From assembly GCF_020857975.1 (NCBI RefSeq), contig NZ_JACWUO010000001.1, positions 186,001 to 250,000 on the forward strand: a DNA stretch of 64,000 nucleotides. Direction: 5' to 3'. How positions within the stretch are numbered: position 1 is the first letter of the stretch; each line of letters begins with the position of its first letter. Source of the DNA: Stenotrophomonas rhizophila. Lineage in GTDB: Bacteria > Pseudomonadota > Gammaproteobacteria > Xanthomonadales > Xanthomonadaceae. The position numbers and the translations under genes are program-made. This document shows positions 44,840 through 52,928 of this stretch, piece after piece. Under the pieces are notes generated by a model. That model saw nothing but the letters and a program-made list of their open reading frames with translations. It searched no databases and was not told where the DNA came from.

Positions 44840-45828
44840 GCCGACCGTCCTGCATGCCAGGCATGGGCGAAGCGGGCCAGCGCCGCGTCGATGGAGAGCG
44901 CCGGCGCATAGCCCAGGTCGCGCCGGGCGGCACGGATGTCCAGGGTCTGCGAATAGCCCAGCACGCCCACGCCGTAGCGGGTCAGGCGCGGTTCGGGCCG
45001 GCCGGGCCTGCAGTGCGCGGCCAGCTCGGCGGCACCGGCCAGGGCGACTGCCAGTGCGCGCGGCACCGGAACCAGGCGGACCTGCATCTGCAACTGCTCG
45101 AACAGCGACTGGACCAGCGCGCGCACCTGCACCGGGGTGCCATTGCTGATGTTGTAGGCCCGCCCCCGGCTGGCCGGGCCGGCCTGCAATGCCTGGCCGA
45201 TGGCGTGCACCGCGCTCTCCACCGGGGTGATGTCGATACGTGCGCGGCCGGCGTGGATCAGCGGGAAACGACCGGACCCGGCAACGGCCAGCAGCCGCGG
45301 CAGAATCGCCTGGTCGCCGTCGCCGAACACCGCGCGCGGACGCAGGATCACCGTGTGCAGGCGTCCGCAGTCGGCGCCACGCACCAGCTGTTCGGATTGC
45401 CATTTGCTGCGTGCGTAGGCGGTTATCCAGCGCCGCGGCGGCTGGAAGCTTTCGTCCAGGTCGTATTGGTCGGCAAAACGGAAATAGATGCTCGGCGAGC
45501 CCAGGTGCACGAAACGCGCGACACCGGTGCGCGCGGCCGCCGCCAGCAGGCGCGCGGTGGCCTCCACATTGGCCAGCGCGAATGCCTCCGCCCTGCCCCA
45601 CGGGCTGGACAGCGCCGCGCAATGGACTACCGCCGTGCAACCGTCGACCAGCGCATCCAGTGGATCGGTGGCCAGGTCCGCGCGTACGGTCTGCGCGTAC
45701 CGGCCCAGCGATGCCAGGCGGCCGGCATCGCGGCCGGTGGCGCGCACCGCATAGCCATCGCGGGACAGCTGCATGGCCACGTGCCGGCCGATGAACCCGG
45801 ACGCGCCGGTGACAAGGACACGGGCCAT
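44836..45828 (-). CDS. NAD(P)-dependent epimerase/dehydratase, OleD-like
   Basis: This 330-residue extended SDR begins MARVLVTGASGFIGRHVA, the NAD(P) motif, and continues VVHCAALSSPWG. That stretch resembles the 3-beta-hydroxysteroid dehydrogenase/OleD subgroup, which reduces 2-alkyl-3-ketoalkanoic acids. The catalytic pair is in ITAYARSKWQSEQLV (Tyr and Lys). It lies one base after the FabH-like gene and overlaps the MBL gene. Together these suggest ketosynthase product, reduction and hydrolysis. The oleB and oleC genes are not here, so an olefin pathway is not shown. Confidence 0.88.
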   Translation of the reverse strand: MARVLVTGASGFIGRHVAMQLSRDGYAVRATGRDAGRLASLGRYAQTVRADLATDPLDALVDGCTAVVHCAALSSPWGRAEAFALANVEATARLLAAAARTGVARFVHLGSPSIYFRFADQYDLDESFQPPRRWITAYARSKWQSEQLVRGADCGRLHTVILRPRAVFGDGDQAILPRLLAVAGSGRFPLIHAGRARIDITPVESAVHAIGQALQAGPASRGRAYNISNGTPVQVRALVQSLFEQLQMQVRLVPVPRALAVALAGAAELAAHCRPGRPEPRLTRYGVGVLGYSQTLDIRAARRDLGYAPALSIDAALARFAHAWHAGRSA

Positions 45829-45829
45829 G

Positions 45830-46846
45830 TCAGTAGCGCAGCACCATGCCGCCGAAGGACATGCCCGCGCCGGAGCCGATCAGCAGCACGGTGTCGCCAC
45901 GGGCCAGGCCCTGATGCTGGATGGCATGGTGCAGGGCGGCGGGGATCGAGGCGGCCATCTGGTTGCCATGGTCGTGCAGGATGCCGGACATGCGCGCGGC
46001 TGGCAGCGCCAGCGCGCGTTGCAGGTGGGCCAGCGCCTTGCCGCTGGCCTGGTGCGGAATGATGCGGTCGATCGCCGCCAACGGCAGGCCGGCCAGGCCG
46101 AGCAGGCGGTCGAGGAAACCGGGCAGGCGCGCCGCGGCCTGCCGATACACCGCCTTGCCGTCCATCTCGAAGCGGGTACCGGCGATGAAGGCATCGGCCC
46201 CATCCTCGATGCGCAGGCGGGTACCGCAGGCACGTACCTGGCAGGCCGAGGCGGCCTCGGCATAGGTTTCCATGCGCGCGGCCAGCACGCTGGAACCGCT
46301 GTGAGGGTCGGCCGGCTCCACCAGGACCGCGGCCGCGCCATCGCCGAACAGCGGGGCGGTGGCCGGGTCGTCCGGGTTGACCCCGGCGGAGGGAAGCTCG
46401 CTGGACACGATCAACACGCACCGATAGCGCCCGCTGGCCAGCAACGTGGAGACCAGGTCCAGCGCCACCACGAAACTCAGGCAGGTGGCGTTGACGTCGA
46501 ACGCGGGCACACCGCTTGCACCCAGGCCCAGCTCGCGTTGCAGCAGCGCGGCCGAACAGGGAATGGGCTGCTCCATGACGCTGCAGGCCGAGATGATGCA
46601 GTCGATGTCGGTCAGGTCGCGGCCTGCGGCGGCCAGGGCCGCCCGCGCCGCGGCCGCCCCCATCGCCGAGGCGTACTCGTCGGCACCGGCAACCGCACGC
46701 CAGGCTACGCCGCTGTGCCGCTCGGTCCAGCCTTGCGGCTTGTTCCAGCGCGCATCGAACGCGCTGGAGGGCACCTTCCGGCGCGGGCAGTACTCGCCGG
46801 TGCCGACGATGCGAAGCGGTAGGGCGGGTGGAGGAGCAACCTGCAT
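45830..46846 (-). CDS. FabH-like 3-oxoacyl synthase III
   Basis: This 338-residue thiolase-fold ketosynthase carries the Cys-His-Asn set: cysteine in FDVNATCLSFVVAL, histidine in RIIPHQASGKAL and asparagine in HDHGNQMAASIP. It is more like FabH/OleA-type enzymes than chain-elongating KAS enzymes. In primary metabolism fabH sits with other fab genes, but this one is isolated with an SDR and an MBL protein, so a secondary acyl product is more likely. Start ATG 46846 was chosen where similarity starts. The hotdog thioesterase upstream is about 130 bases away on the same strand. Confidence 0.88.
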   Translation of the reverse strand: MQVAPPPALPLRIVGTGEYCPRRKVPSSAFDARWNKPQGWTERHSGVAWRAVAGADEYASAMGAAAARAALAAAGRDLTDIDCIISACSVMEQPIPCSAALLQRELGLGASGVPAFDVNATCLSFVVALDLVSTLLASGRYRCVLIVSSELPSAGVNPDDPATAPLFGDGAAAVLVEPADPHSGSSVLAARMETYAEAASACQVRACGTRLRIEDGADAFIAGTRFEMDGKAVYRQAAARLPGFLDRLLGLAGLPLAAIDRIIPHQASGKALAHLQRALALPAARMSGILHDHGNQMAASIPAALHHAIQHQGLARGDTVLLIGSGAGMSFGGMVLRY

Positions 46847-46978
46847 GTCATCGGCTCGCTGGGAACAGGGGTGGAACGCACGCGTGGACAACCATCCGGG
46901 GCAGCAGGAATGGGTGCCCGGCCGGTGCGCGGCAAGGCCGATGCCGACGCCGGGCCGGCCTGCGGCGCGACCCCATGC

Positions 46979-47416
46979 TCAGCCCGGGCGGACGGCCGGC
47001 ACTACCGCCAGGGTCAGCCGCGAGGTGCAGACCAGGCGGCCGGCGTCGTCTTCGATGCGGATGTCCCAGACGTGGGTGCTGCGGCCGACGTGCACCGCAC
47101 GCGCGGTGCCGGTGACCTGGCCGCCGCGCGTGGCGCGGATATGGTTGGCGTTGATCTCCAGCCCCACGCAGACCTGCGCGCTGGTATCCACGCACAGATT
47201 GCCGGCGCTGCTGCCGAGGGTTTCGGCCAGCACCACCGAAGCGCCGCCGTGCAGGATGCCGTAGGGCTGGCGGGTGCGTTCGTCGACCGGCATGGTGGCG
47301 CTGATCCAGTCATCGCCGGCGGCGGTGAACACAATGCCCAGATGCTCGATCAGGGTGTTGCGGCTCATTGCGTTGAGTGCCTCGATCGACACCGCATCGC
47401 GGAATACCTGGGACAT
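46979..47416 (-). CDS. Hotdog-fold thioesterase (PaaI/YdiI-like)
   Basis: This 145-residue protein of the PaaI/MenI-type family would hydrolyse a small acyl-CoA or aryl-CoA. The signature GILHGGASVVLAETLGSSAG holds the catalytic glutamate, and GLEINANHIRATRGGQVTG is typical of the 4-hydroxybenzoyl-CoA thioesterase-like group. It lies just upstream of the ketosynthase-SDR-MBL group on the same strand, with about 130 bases between. It could release acyl chains for that pathway, but this is speculative. No signal peptide. Confidence 0.9.
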   Translation of the reverse strand: MSQVFRDAVSIEALNAMSRNTLIEHLGIVFTAAGDDWISATMPVDERTRQPYGILHGGASVVLAETLGSSAGNLCVDTSAQVCVGLEINANHIRATRGGQVTGTARAVHVGRSTHVWDIRIEDDAGRLVCTSRLTLAVVPAVRPG

Positions 47417-47442
47417 GCAGCGTCTCCGTCAGCGCAGAAGAA

Positions 47443-49485
47443 TCAAAGAATGGGCACCAGCCCCGCGCCGAAGGCGGTGAGCATCCGCACCAGCAGCCAC
47501 TTCGGCCCGACGTTGACTTCGGGGAAGTCGCCCACGGCGGTATAGCAGTGGTGGAAGTTCTGGTCCTGCCGGCGCAGCGGCGCCGGGCAGTCCGGACCGG
47601 GCTGGAATTCGTAATCGGTGGCGTAGCGCCAGGGCCAGAAATCCAGCACCGGCAGCGCCTCGGAGGCCTTGCCCACGCTGTAATTCAGGCCCGACAGCAC
47701 CGGCGGCTTGATCCGCGGCGCCACCACCCAGGAATTCTGCGGGTGGATGTCGCGCAGGATGCTCTGGGCCAGGGCCTCGGCGAACACCGGGTCGTCGATG
47801 ATCACCGCGCCTTCGGTGTTGTAGTTTTCGCTGCGCGGATCGAAGTTGTGGGTACCGATCACGCCGATGCGGCGGTCGACCACCAGCGACTTGGCATGCA
47901 GGCCCATGCGCGCGCCGGTGCGGGTGACCGGCAGCGGCTTGTTGACCGCCTTGGTGCCCAGGAACGAAGGCCGGGTTTCGGCACGCAGCAGGCGGCGCTC
48001 GACCACGCTGCCGTCGGTCCGGCGGCGCGCGGCCGGGCCCGGGCTGGGCGTGCGCGGGGCGGGGCTGTCGGTGCCGTCGCCATCGCTGCGATTGCTGCCG
48101 CTGCCGCTGCCGCGCGCGTTGCTGCCCGCCGCGCTGCCGCCGAGCAGGCTGTTGCGCTTGCCCGGCGAAGGGTCGGCGGTGCCGAGCGGGGCCGGCAGCA
48201 GGTTGCGGTAGTCCACCGGTGCATCCAGCGGGAACGGTTTGAACTCGTAGACGTTGAACCCCAGTTCGCGCAGGTTGCGGCGCTTGTACTTGTAGGACAG
48301 CGCATACACGACCGGGTTGTCGGTGGCGGCCAGGCTGTTGCTGGACACCACCACGCGCGGCGGCTGCGCGCGCCGGCGCAGGTCGCGGAACAGCTTGCGG
48401 GCCGGCTTGGACAGCACCAGGTACGGGGTCTGCAGCAGCACTTCGGTCTGCGCGCCGCTGATCAGCCCGTCCAGCTGCGGTTCGGTGACGTGCTGGCCGT
48501 TGGCCGGGCGGTTGGCGCGTTCGCGGCGGTGCTTGCGCGGCAGGTCGGCCACGTAGCGCACCGAGGCCACCGACAGCGCGGTGTCGACGAAGGTGCGTTC
48601 GATGTAGGCCGTGTCATCGGCTTCGGCGCTGACCCGCTCGACCCGCTCCGGGCGCCGGTAGGCGGCCGCCGGCATCGCCGGTGCGCCCTGCCTGAGCAGG
48701 GTCCGGCCGACATCGTTGAGGCGTTCGGCCGGCACGCTGCGCGGGGCATTCCAGAACGCATCGAAATTGACGGCCATTTCGCGCACTTCCGGGCCGGCGA
48801 TCAGCACGTCGCGGTCGCGGAAGTTGTATTCGCTGTCCCAGTCGTAATAGTCGTCCTGGTAGTTGCGCCCGCCGACCACGCCCAGCGCGTCGTCGACCAC
48901 CAGCAGCTTGTTGTGCATGCGCTGGTTGAGGCGGCGGAAGCAGCACAGCACGCTGGCGGCGTAGTCGTAGTAGTTCAGCCGCGCCTTGCCGAAGGTGGGG
49001 TTGTACACGCGCAGCTCGAAGTTCTGGTGGCTGCTGGCCAGTGCACCGAGGATTTCCAGGTCGGAGATCGCCGAGAGCTGGTCGATCAGCAGGCGTACCT
49101 TGACCCCGCGCCGCGCCGCGGCCAGCAGTTCGTCCAGGATCAGCCGGGCGCTGTCGTCCTTGTCGAAGATGTAGGTCTGCAGGTCGATGCTGCGGGTGGC
49201 GCTGCGGATCAGGTTCAGCCGCGCGACCAGCGCCACCTCGCCTTCGTCGATGATGGTGGCGTAGTGGCGCGGGCTGGCCTCGGTGGATTCGCTGAAGGCC
49301 CTGCCGCCCAGCGCGCGCAGCGGCGAGTCCAGCGCGCAGCGGTCGGCCCGGGTGCATTCGACCACGCTCGAGCGCGCCTGCACGGCAATGCCGGCCGCGC
49401 GTTCGCGCTGCGCACTGGACAGCGAAGCACAGCCGGTGCCCAGCAACAGGATTGCCAGCACGACCACCCGCAGCAATGGATTCAC
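47443..49485 (-). CDS. Phospholipase D-family lipoprotein
   Basis: This 680-residue protein has lipobox LLGTGCAS and two phospholipase D catalytic motifs: MHNKLLVVDDALGVVGG (HKD 1) and LHAKSLVVDRRIGVIGTHNF (HKD 2). It would transfer or hydrolyse phosphatidyl groups, in the periplasm or outer membrane, and may be a cardiolipin synthase-like enzyme. A Ser/Gly/Asn/Arg-rich low-complexity insert (GSNARGSGSGSNRSD and following) interrupts the region before the second motif. The GTG start at 49485 overlaps the yceI-like stop by 4 bases. The insert is unusual and could be a linker. Confidence 0.92.
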   Translation of the reverse strand: MNPLLRVVVLAILLLGTGCASLSSAQRERAAGIAVQARSSVVECTRADRCALDSPLRALGGRAFSESTEASPRHYATIIDEGEVALVARLNLIRSATRSIDLQTYIFDKDDSARLILDELLAAARRGVKVRLLIDQLSAISDLEILGALASSHQNFELRVYNPTFGKARLNYYDYAASVLCCFRRLNQRMHNKLLVVDDALGVVGGRNYQDDYYDWDSEYNFRDRDVLIAGPEVREMAVNFDAFWNAPRSVPAERLNDVGRTLLRQGAPAMPAAAYRRPERVERVSAEADDTAYIERTFVDTALSVASVRYVADLPRKHRRERANRPANGQHVTEPQLDGLISGAQTEVLLQTPYLVLSKPARKLFRDLRRRAQPPRVVVSSNSLAATDNPVVYALSYKYKRRNLRELGFNVYEFKPFPLDAPVDYRNLLPAPLGTADPSPGKRNSLLGGSAAGSNARGSGSGSNRSDGDGTDSPAPRTPSPGPAARRRTDGSVVERRLLRAETRPSFLGTKAVNKPLPVTRTGARMGLHAKSLVVDRRIGVIGTHNFDPRSENYNTEGAVIIDDPVFAEALAQSILRDIHPQNSWVVAPRIKPPVLSGLNYSVGKASEALPVLDFWPWRYATDYEFQPGPDCPAPLRRQDQNFHHCYTAVGDFPEVNVGPKWLLVRMLTAFGAGLVPIL

Positions 49486-50072
49486 GGTTTCGGCGCCTCG
49501 TTCAGACGCGCACGCAGGACAAAGGTCACTCGATCACTCAAGGCAAGCTGCCAGCTATCCATCCCATACCGGCCACGCTGCACGGTACCGCGGCTGACAA
49601 CGTCGCAATCATACCCGGCCCGTGGGCATTGCGCCGGTTCCACCCGCAACGTTTCCGGGTGGCTGACCCCGCGCAGGATCAACCGGCCCTGGACCCCGCC
49701 GCCGTGGTCGACCAGGTTCGGCCAGTACGGGATGGAGTCGAACTCGACCACCGGGTAGCGGTCCGCGTCGAAGAACTCCTCCCCGCGCATCCAGCCGGTA
49801 TAGCGTTCCTTGCCGGGAATCTCGACATAGCGGGTGAACATCCGCAGGTGCACCTGGTGGCGGCCGTCGGGCAGCACCTCGATATGCCCCTCGAACCGCG
49901 GGAACACCCCCTCGATGCGCTGCCCGAGCCGGGTGCGGATCTCGAAACCGAAGCGCGAACGCGCGGTATCGAACTCCAGCACCTGGCGCGGCGGGGCGGC
50001 CGGCGGTTCAGCGCAGGCCGCTTCGGCCGCCAGTGCCAGCAGGCAACCCAGCAGCGCGCGCACTACTGCCAC
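49482..50072 (-). CDS. YceI-family periplasmic protein
   Basis: This 196-residue protein has a signal peptide and a lipocalin-like YceI domain, which can bind isoprenoid lipids. Conserved stretches are VLEFDTARSRFGFEI, GWMRGEEFFDADRYPVVEF and LRGVSHPETLRV. The function is not established; some relatives are low-pH or stress induced. The GTG at 50072 is taken as start, although a second GTG at 50063 is possible. It lies just after sixA (3 bases) and overlaps the phospholipase D gene by 4 bases, so the three form a unit. Confidence 0.88.
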   Translation of the reverse strand: MAVVRALLGCLLALAAEAACAEPPAAPPRQVLEFDTARSRFGFEIRTRLGQRIEGVFPRFEGHIEVLPDGRHQVHLRMFTRYVEIPGKERYTGWMRGEEFFDADRYPVVEFDSIPYWPNLVDHGGGVQGRLILRGVSHPETLRVEPAQCPRAGYDCDVVSRGTVQRGRYGMDSWQLALSDRVTFVLRARLNEAPKP

Positions 50073-50075
50073 AGG

Positions 50076-50552
50076 CTACGGCCACCAGAAGGCGGTCAGG
50101 GTGGCCACACCGGGCTCGATGCTGGCTTCGCGGTCGAAGGCCAGCACCGCGATACCGGCCGGCGGCATGCCGCGGTAATCGCTGCTGGTGCCTTCGCTCA
50201 TCAACGCCACCAGCTGCTCCAGGCCCGGGTTGTGCCCGACCACCAGCAAACGGTCGACGTCGCTGCGCGCCTCGATCAGGCCCATCAAGGTGCCCGGCGT
50301 AGCGTCGTAGGCAGCATCTTCGAGCCGCTTTTCGACAAAGCCGGTGATGCCCAGCACCGCTTCCAGGGTTTCCCGGGTACGCCGCGCCGGCGAGCACAGC
50401 ACGCAGTCGGGCAGCAGGTTGTTTTCCTTCAGCCAGCGGCCGGCCGCTTCGGCCTCGGCCAGCCCCACCGGTGAAAGCGGGCGGTCCAGGTCGGCCTGGC
50501 CGGTACTGGCCGGTTCGGCGTGGGCATGGCGCAGCAGTATCAGTTCTCGCAT
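50076..50552 (-). CDS. sixA: Phosphohistidine phosphatase SixA
   Basis: This 158-residue enzyme of the phosphoglycerate mutase/histidine phosphatase superfamily removes phosphate from phosphohistidine. The catalytic RHAHAE is at residues 8-13, CSPARRTRETLE follows, and the second histidine is in VVGHNPGLEQLV. It is expected to reset phosphorelays such as ArcB-type sensors or the nitrogen phosphotransferase proteins, but the partner is not visible here. It heads the sixA-yceI-phospholipase D unit and follows a ParA-type ATPase by 16 bases. Confidence 0.95.
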   Translation of the reverse strand: MRELILLRHAHAEPASTGQADLDRPLSPVGLAEAEAAGRWLKENNLLPDCVLCSPARRTRETLEAVLGITGFVEKRLEDAAYDATPGTLMGLIEARSDVDRLLVVGHNPGLEQLVALMSEGTSSDYRGMPPAGIAVLAFDREASIEPGVATLTAFWWP

Positions 50553-50568
50553 CGGGACTCCTTCAAGC

Positions 50569-51201
50569 TCAGGCTTTCTTCAGCCACTTCAACAGTGGCT
50601 CCCAGTCACTCTGGTGCTCGCGCACCTGCGCGGAGCGGTAATCGAACAGGCTGCGTCCCAGCCCCACCATCACCACGTAGCTCTGGCTGTCGCGCAGCTG
50701 CGCGACCACCTCGTAAGGCCAGTCTGCCAACATCTGGATGGCCTGCTGGGAGGTCTGGGTCCAGGGCTTGGTGCGGTTGAGCACCAGCCCGACCGGCAGC
50801 GCCCGGCGGTGCACGCGGGGCACCTTGGACAGGCTGTTGAGGAAGCCGACGATGGCCTCGATATCCAGCGCCGAGGGCAGCACCGGCACCACCACGGCAT
50901 CGGCAATGTCCAGAAAGTGGCCCAGATCGTCGGCCAATGCGCCGGCCGGGGCGTCGATGATGACGTCATCGGTGCCGTCCGGGATCAACCGCTCCCAGGC
51001 CTTCTTGCGATACACATCGACGGGCAGCACGGCGCTTTCCAGCACCGCACGGCGCTGCGCCCAGCGGGTGCTGGAGCCCTGCGGGTCGGCGTCGGCCAGT
51101 ACCGTCCGCCTGCCTGCCAGGGCGGCATGGGCCGCCAGATGGGTAGCCACGGTGGTCTTGCCCACCCCACCCTTGGAACCGGCCACCAGGATCGTCTTCA
51201 T
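50569..51201 (-). CDS. ParA/MinD-type ATPase, solitary
   Basis: This 210-residue P-loop ATPase starts [20 protein letters not shown], the deviant Walker A of ParA/MinD proteins, and has VIIDAPAG as the Walker A-prime region. No parB, parS or chromosome-partition partner is adjacent, so it is not the chromosomal ParA. It may position a protein complex or a polar structure. The adjacent divergent gene encodes an AAA ATPase. It lies 16 bases before sixA on the same strand, suggesting co-transcription with that gene rather than a segregation role. Confidence 0.9.
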   Translation of the reverse strand: MKTILVAGSKGGVGKTTVATHLAAHAALAGRRTVLADADPQGSSTRWAQRRAVLESAVLPVDVYRKKAWERLIPDGTDDVIIDAPAGALADDLGHFLDIADAVVVPVLPSALDIEAIVGFLNSLSKVPRVHRRALPVGLVLNRTKPWTQTSQQAIQMLADWPYEVVAQLRDSQSYVVMVGLGRSLFDYRSAQVREHQSDWEPLLKWLKKA

Positions 51202-51331
51202 GCCAGCCTCGCTTCCGGGGAACGTCGTCGCAGCCTACACCGGCATCGGTGACGGAGATAGTCGCCGTGCTGAACCACCTGCGGCAGCGGCGCTTTGCTA
51301 TCGTGCGCGATCCAATGGACTGCAAGCCGGC

Positions 51332-52816
51332 ATGAGCGAGTTACAGGACCTGAGCGCGCTGATCCGCGCCAACACCCCGCTGATCGTGATCGAGACCCAG
51401 GACGAGGGCCGCATCGTCGACCTGTTCCGGCAGACGCTGATGCACGTGTGGCGCGCGCTGCACCGCTGGTCGATCACCGAAGGCCTGCGCCGGATCGACA
51501 TGGACCGCGAGGACGACCCGGTCGGCCCGCCCGACGCCAGCGCGGCCCTGCAGATGATCCGCCAGGCCGAACAGCGCGGGATCTACCTGCTGCTCGATTT
51601 CCACCCCTACCTGGGCTATGCCAGCCACCAGCGCGCGCTGCGCGACCTGATCCAGCGCCGCCATTGCCAGGCCCACGTACTGGTGCTGATCGGGGCCAAG
51701 GTGGAACTGCCGGCCGAACTGGAAGCCCTGGCCACCCGTTTCAACCCGCGCCTGCCCGACCCCAATGCGCTGCTGAAGATGCTGCGCGAGGAAGCGGAGG
51801 CCTATGCCCGCGAGAACGGCGGGCGCCGGGTCGAGGTGGACAACGAGGCGGTGCAGAAGATCCTGCACAACCTGCGCGGGCTGAGCATGGTCGATGCGCG
51901 GCGGATCGCCCGCCAGCTGATCTTCGCCGACGGCGCGCTCAGCCAGGACGACCTGCCGCAGCTGGCCCGGCTCAAGTTCGAGCTGCTCAACCGCGCCGGC
52001 CACCTGCACTACGAATACGACACCACCCGCTTTGCCGACGTGGCCGGCGCCAACCGGCTCAAGCGCTGGGTCAACCAGCGCCGGCCGGTGTTCCTGGGCG
52101 GCCAGGGCCCGGCCGGGCTGGACCCGCCCAAGGGCATGCTGCTGCTGGGCGTGCAGGGCTGCGGCAAGTCGATGCTGGCCAAGGCCACCGCGGCCGGCTT
52201 CGGGGTGCCGCTGCTGCGCCTGGATTTCGGCAGCCTGTACGACAAGTACCACGGCGAGACCGAGAAGAACCTGCGCGAGGCGCTGGCCTCGGCCGAGCAG
52301 CTGGCGCCGTGCGTGCTGTGGATCGACGAGATCGAGAAGGGCCTGGCCAGTGGCGGTGAGGACGGCGGGGTGTCGCGGCGGGTGCTGGGCCACCTGCTGA
52401 CCTGGCTGGCCGAACGCAAGAGCACGGTGTTCATCGTCGCCACCGCCAACCAGGTGCACGAGTTGCCGGCCGAACTGCTGCGCAAGGGCCGTTTCGACGA
52501 GATCTTCTTCGTCGACCTGCCCGACGCCAACACCCGGGTGGAACTGCTGCGCCTGCACCTGGGCCGGCGCCAGCTCAACGCCGACGATTTCGCCCTGCCG
52601 GCACTGGCGGCGGCCAGCGACGGGTTCTCCGGCGCGGAAATCGAACAGGCGGTGGTGGCCGGGCTGTATGCCGCGCACGCCGAGCAGCGCAGCCTGGATA
52701 CCGACCTGCTGATGCAGGAGATCCGCAGCAGCCGGCCGTTGTCGGTATTGATGGCCGAACAGGTCAACGCGCTGCGCGAATGGGCGCGCGGGCGCACGGT
52801 GTCGGCCGACGAATAG
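51332..52816 (+). CDS. AAA ATPase, Ycf46-like
   Basis: This 494-residue protein has a single AAA module in its C-terminal half: Walker A GVQGCGKSMLAKATA, Walker B CVLWIDEIEKGL, and the second region of homology with LLRKGRFDEIFFVDLP containing the arginine fingers. The N-terminal 240 residues are a family-specific substrate region (SALIRANTPLIVIETQDEGR). This resembles Ycf46, linked in cyanobacteria to carbon uptake regulation; its bacterial role here is unknown. The ATG at 51332 was chosen because the frame upstream lacks similarity. Divergent from the ParA-type gene. Confidence 0.9.
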   Translation: MSELQDLSALIRANTPLIVIETQDEGRIVDLFRQTLMHVWRALHRWSITEGLRRIDMDREDDPVGPPDASAALQMIRQAEQRGIYLLLDFHPYLGYASHQRALRDLIQRRHCQAHVLVLIGAKVELPAELEALATRFNPRLPDPNALLKMLREEAEAYARENGGRRVEVDNEAVQKILHNLRGLSMVDARRIARQLIFADGALSQDDLPQLARLKFELLNRAGHLHYEYDTTRFADVAGANRLKRWVNQRRPVFLGGQGPAGLDPPKGMLLLGVQGCGKSMLAKATAAGFGVPLLRLDFGSLYDKYHGETEKNLREALASAEQLAPCVLWIDEIEKGLASGGEDGGVSRRVLGHLLTWLAERKSTVFIVATANQVHELPAELLRKGRFDEIFFVDLPDANTRVELLRLHLGRRQLNADDFALPALAAASDGFSGAEIEQAVVAGLYAAHAEQRSLDTDLLMQEIRSSRPLSVLMAEQVNALREWARGRTVSADE

Positions 52817-52837
52817 GGGCTGCGCGCCGCCAGAACC

Positions 52838-52861
52838 TCGACAGCTGCCGCAAGCTGTCGA
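52838..52861. terminator. Hairpin after Ycf46-like gene
   Basis: Perfect 9-base stem TCGACAGCT / AGCTGTCGA with a 6-base loop, about 20 bases after the stop codon. No T run follows, so termination is uncertain. Confidence 0.45.
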
Positions 52862-52928
52862 CCCGCCGCCATCGGCACGCCATCGCGGCAGCGCAGTCTG
52901 TTCATGCCCTTCCCCGCAAAGGAACATC

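Noticed and set aside
44836..46846. Calling the FabH-like and OleD-like genes part of an olefin (ole) cluster
   Set aside because: oleB and oleC are absent, and an MBL gene occupies the place; the ketosynthase is not clearly OleA.
50569..51201. Chromosomal ParA of a parABS system
   Set aside because: No parB or parS is nearby and it lies in a sixA unit, so it is a solitary ParA-type protein.
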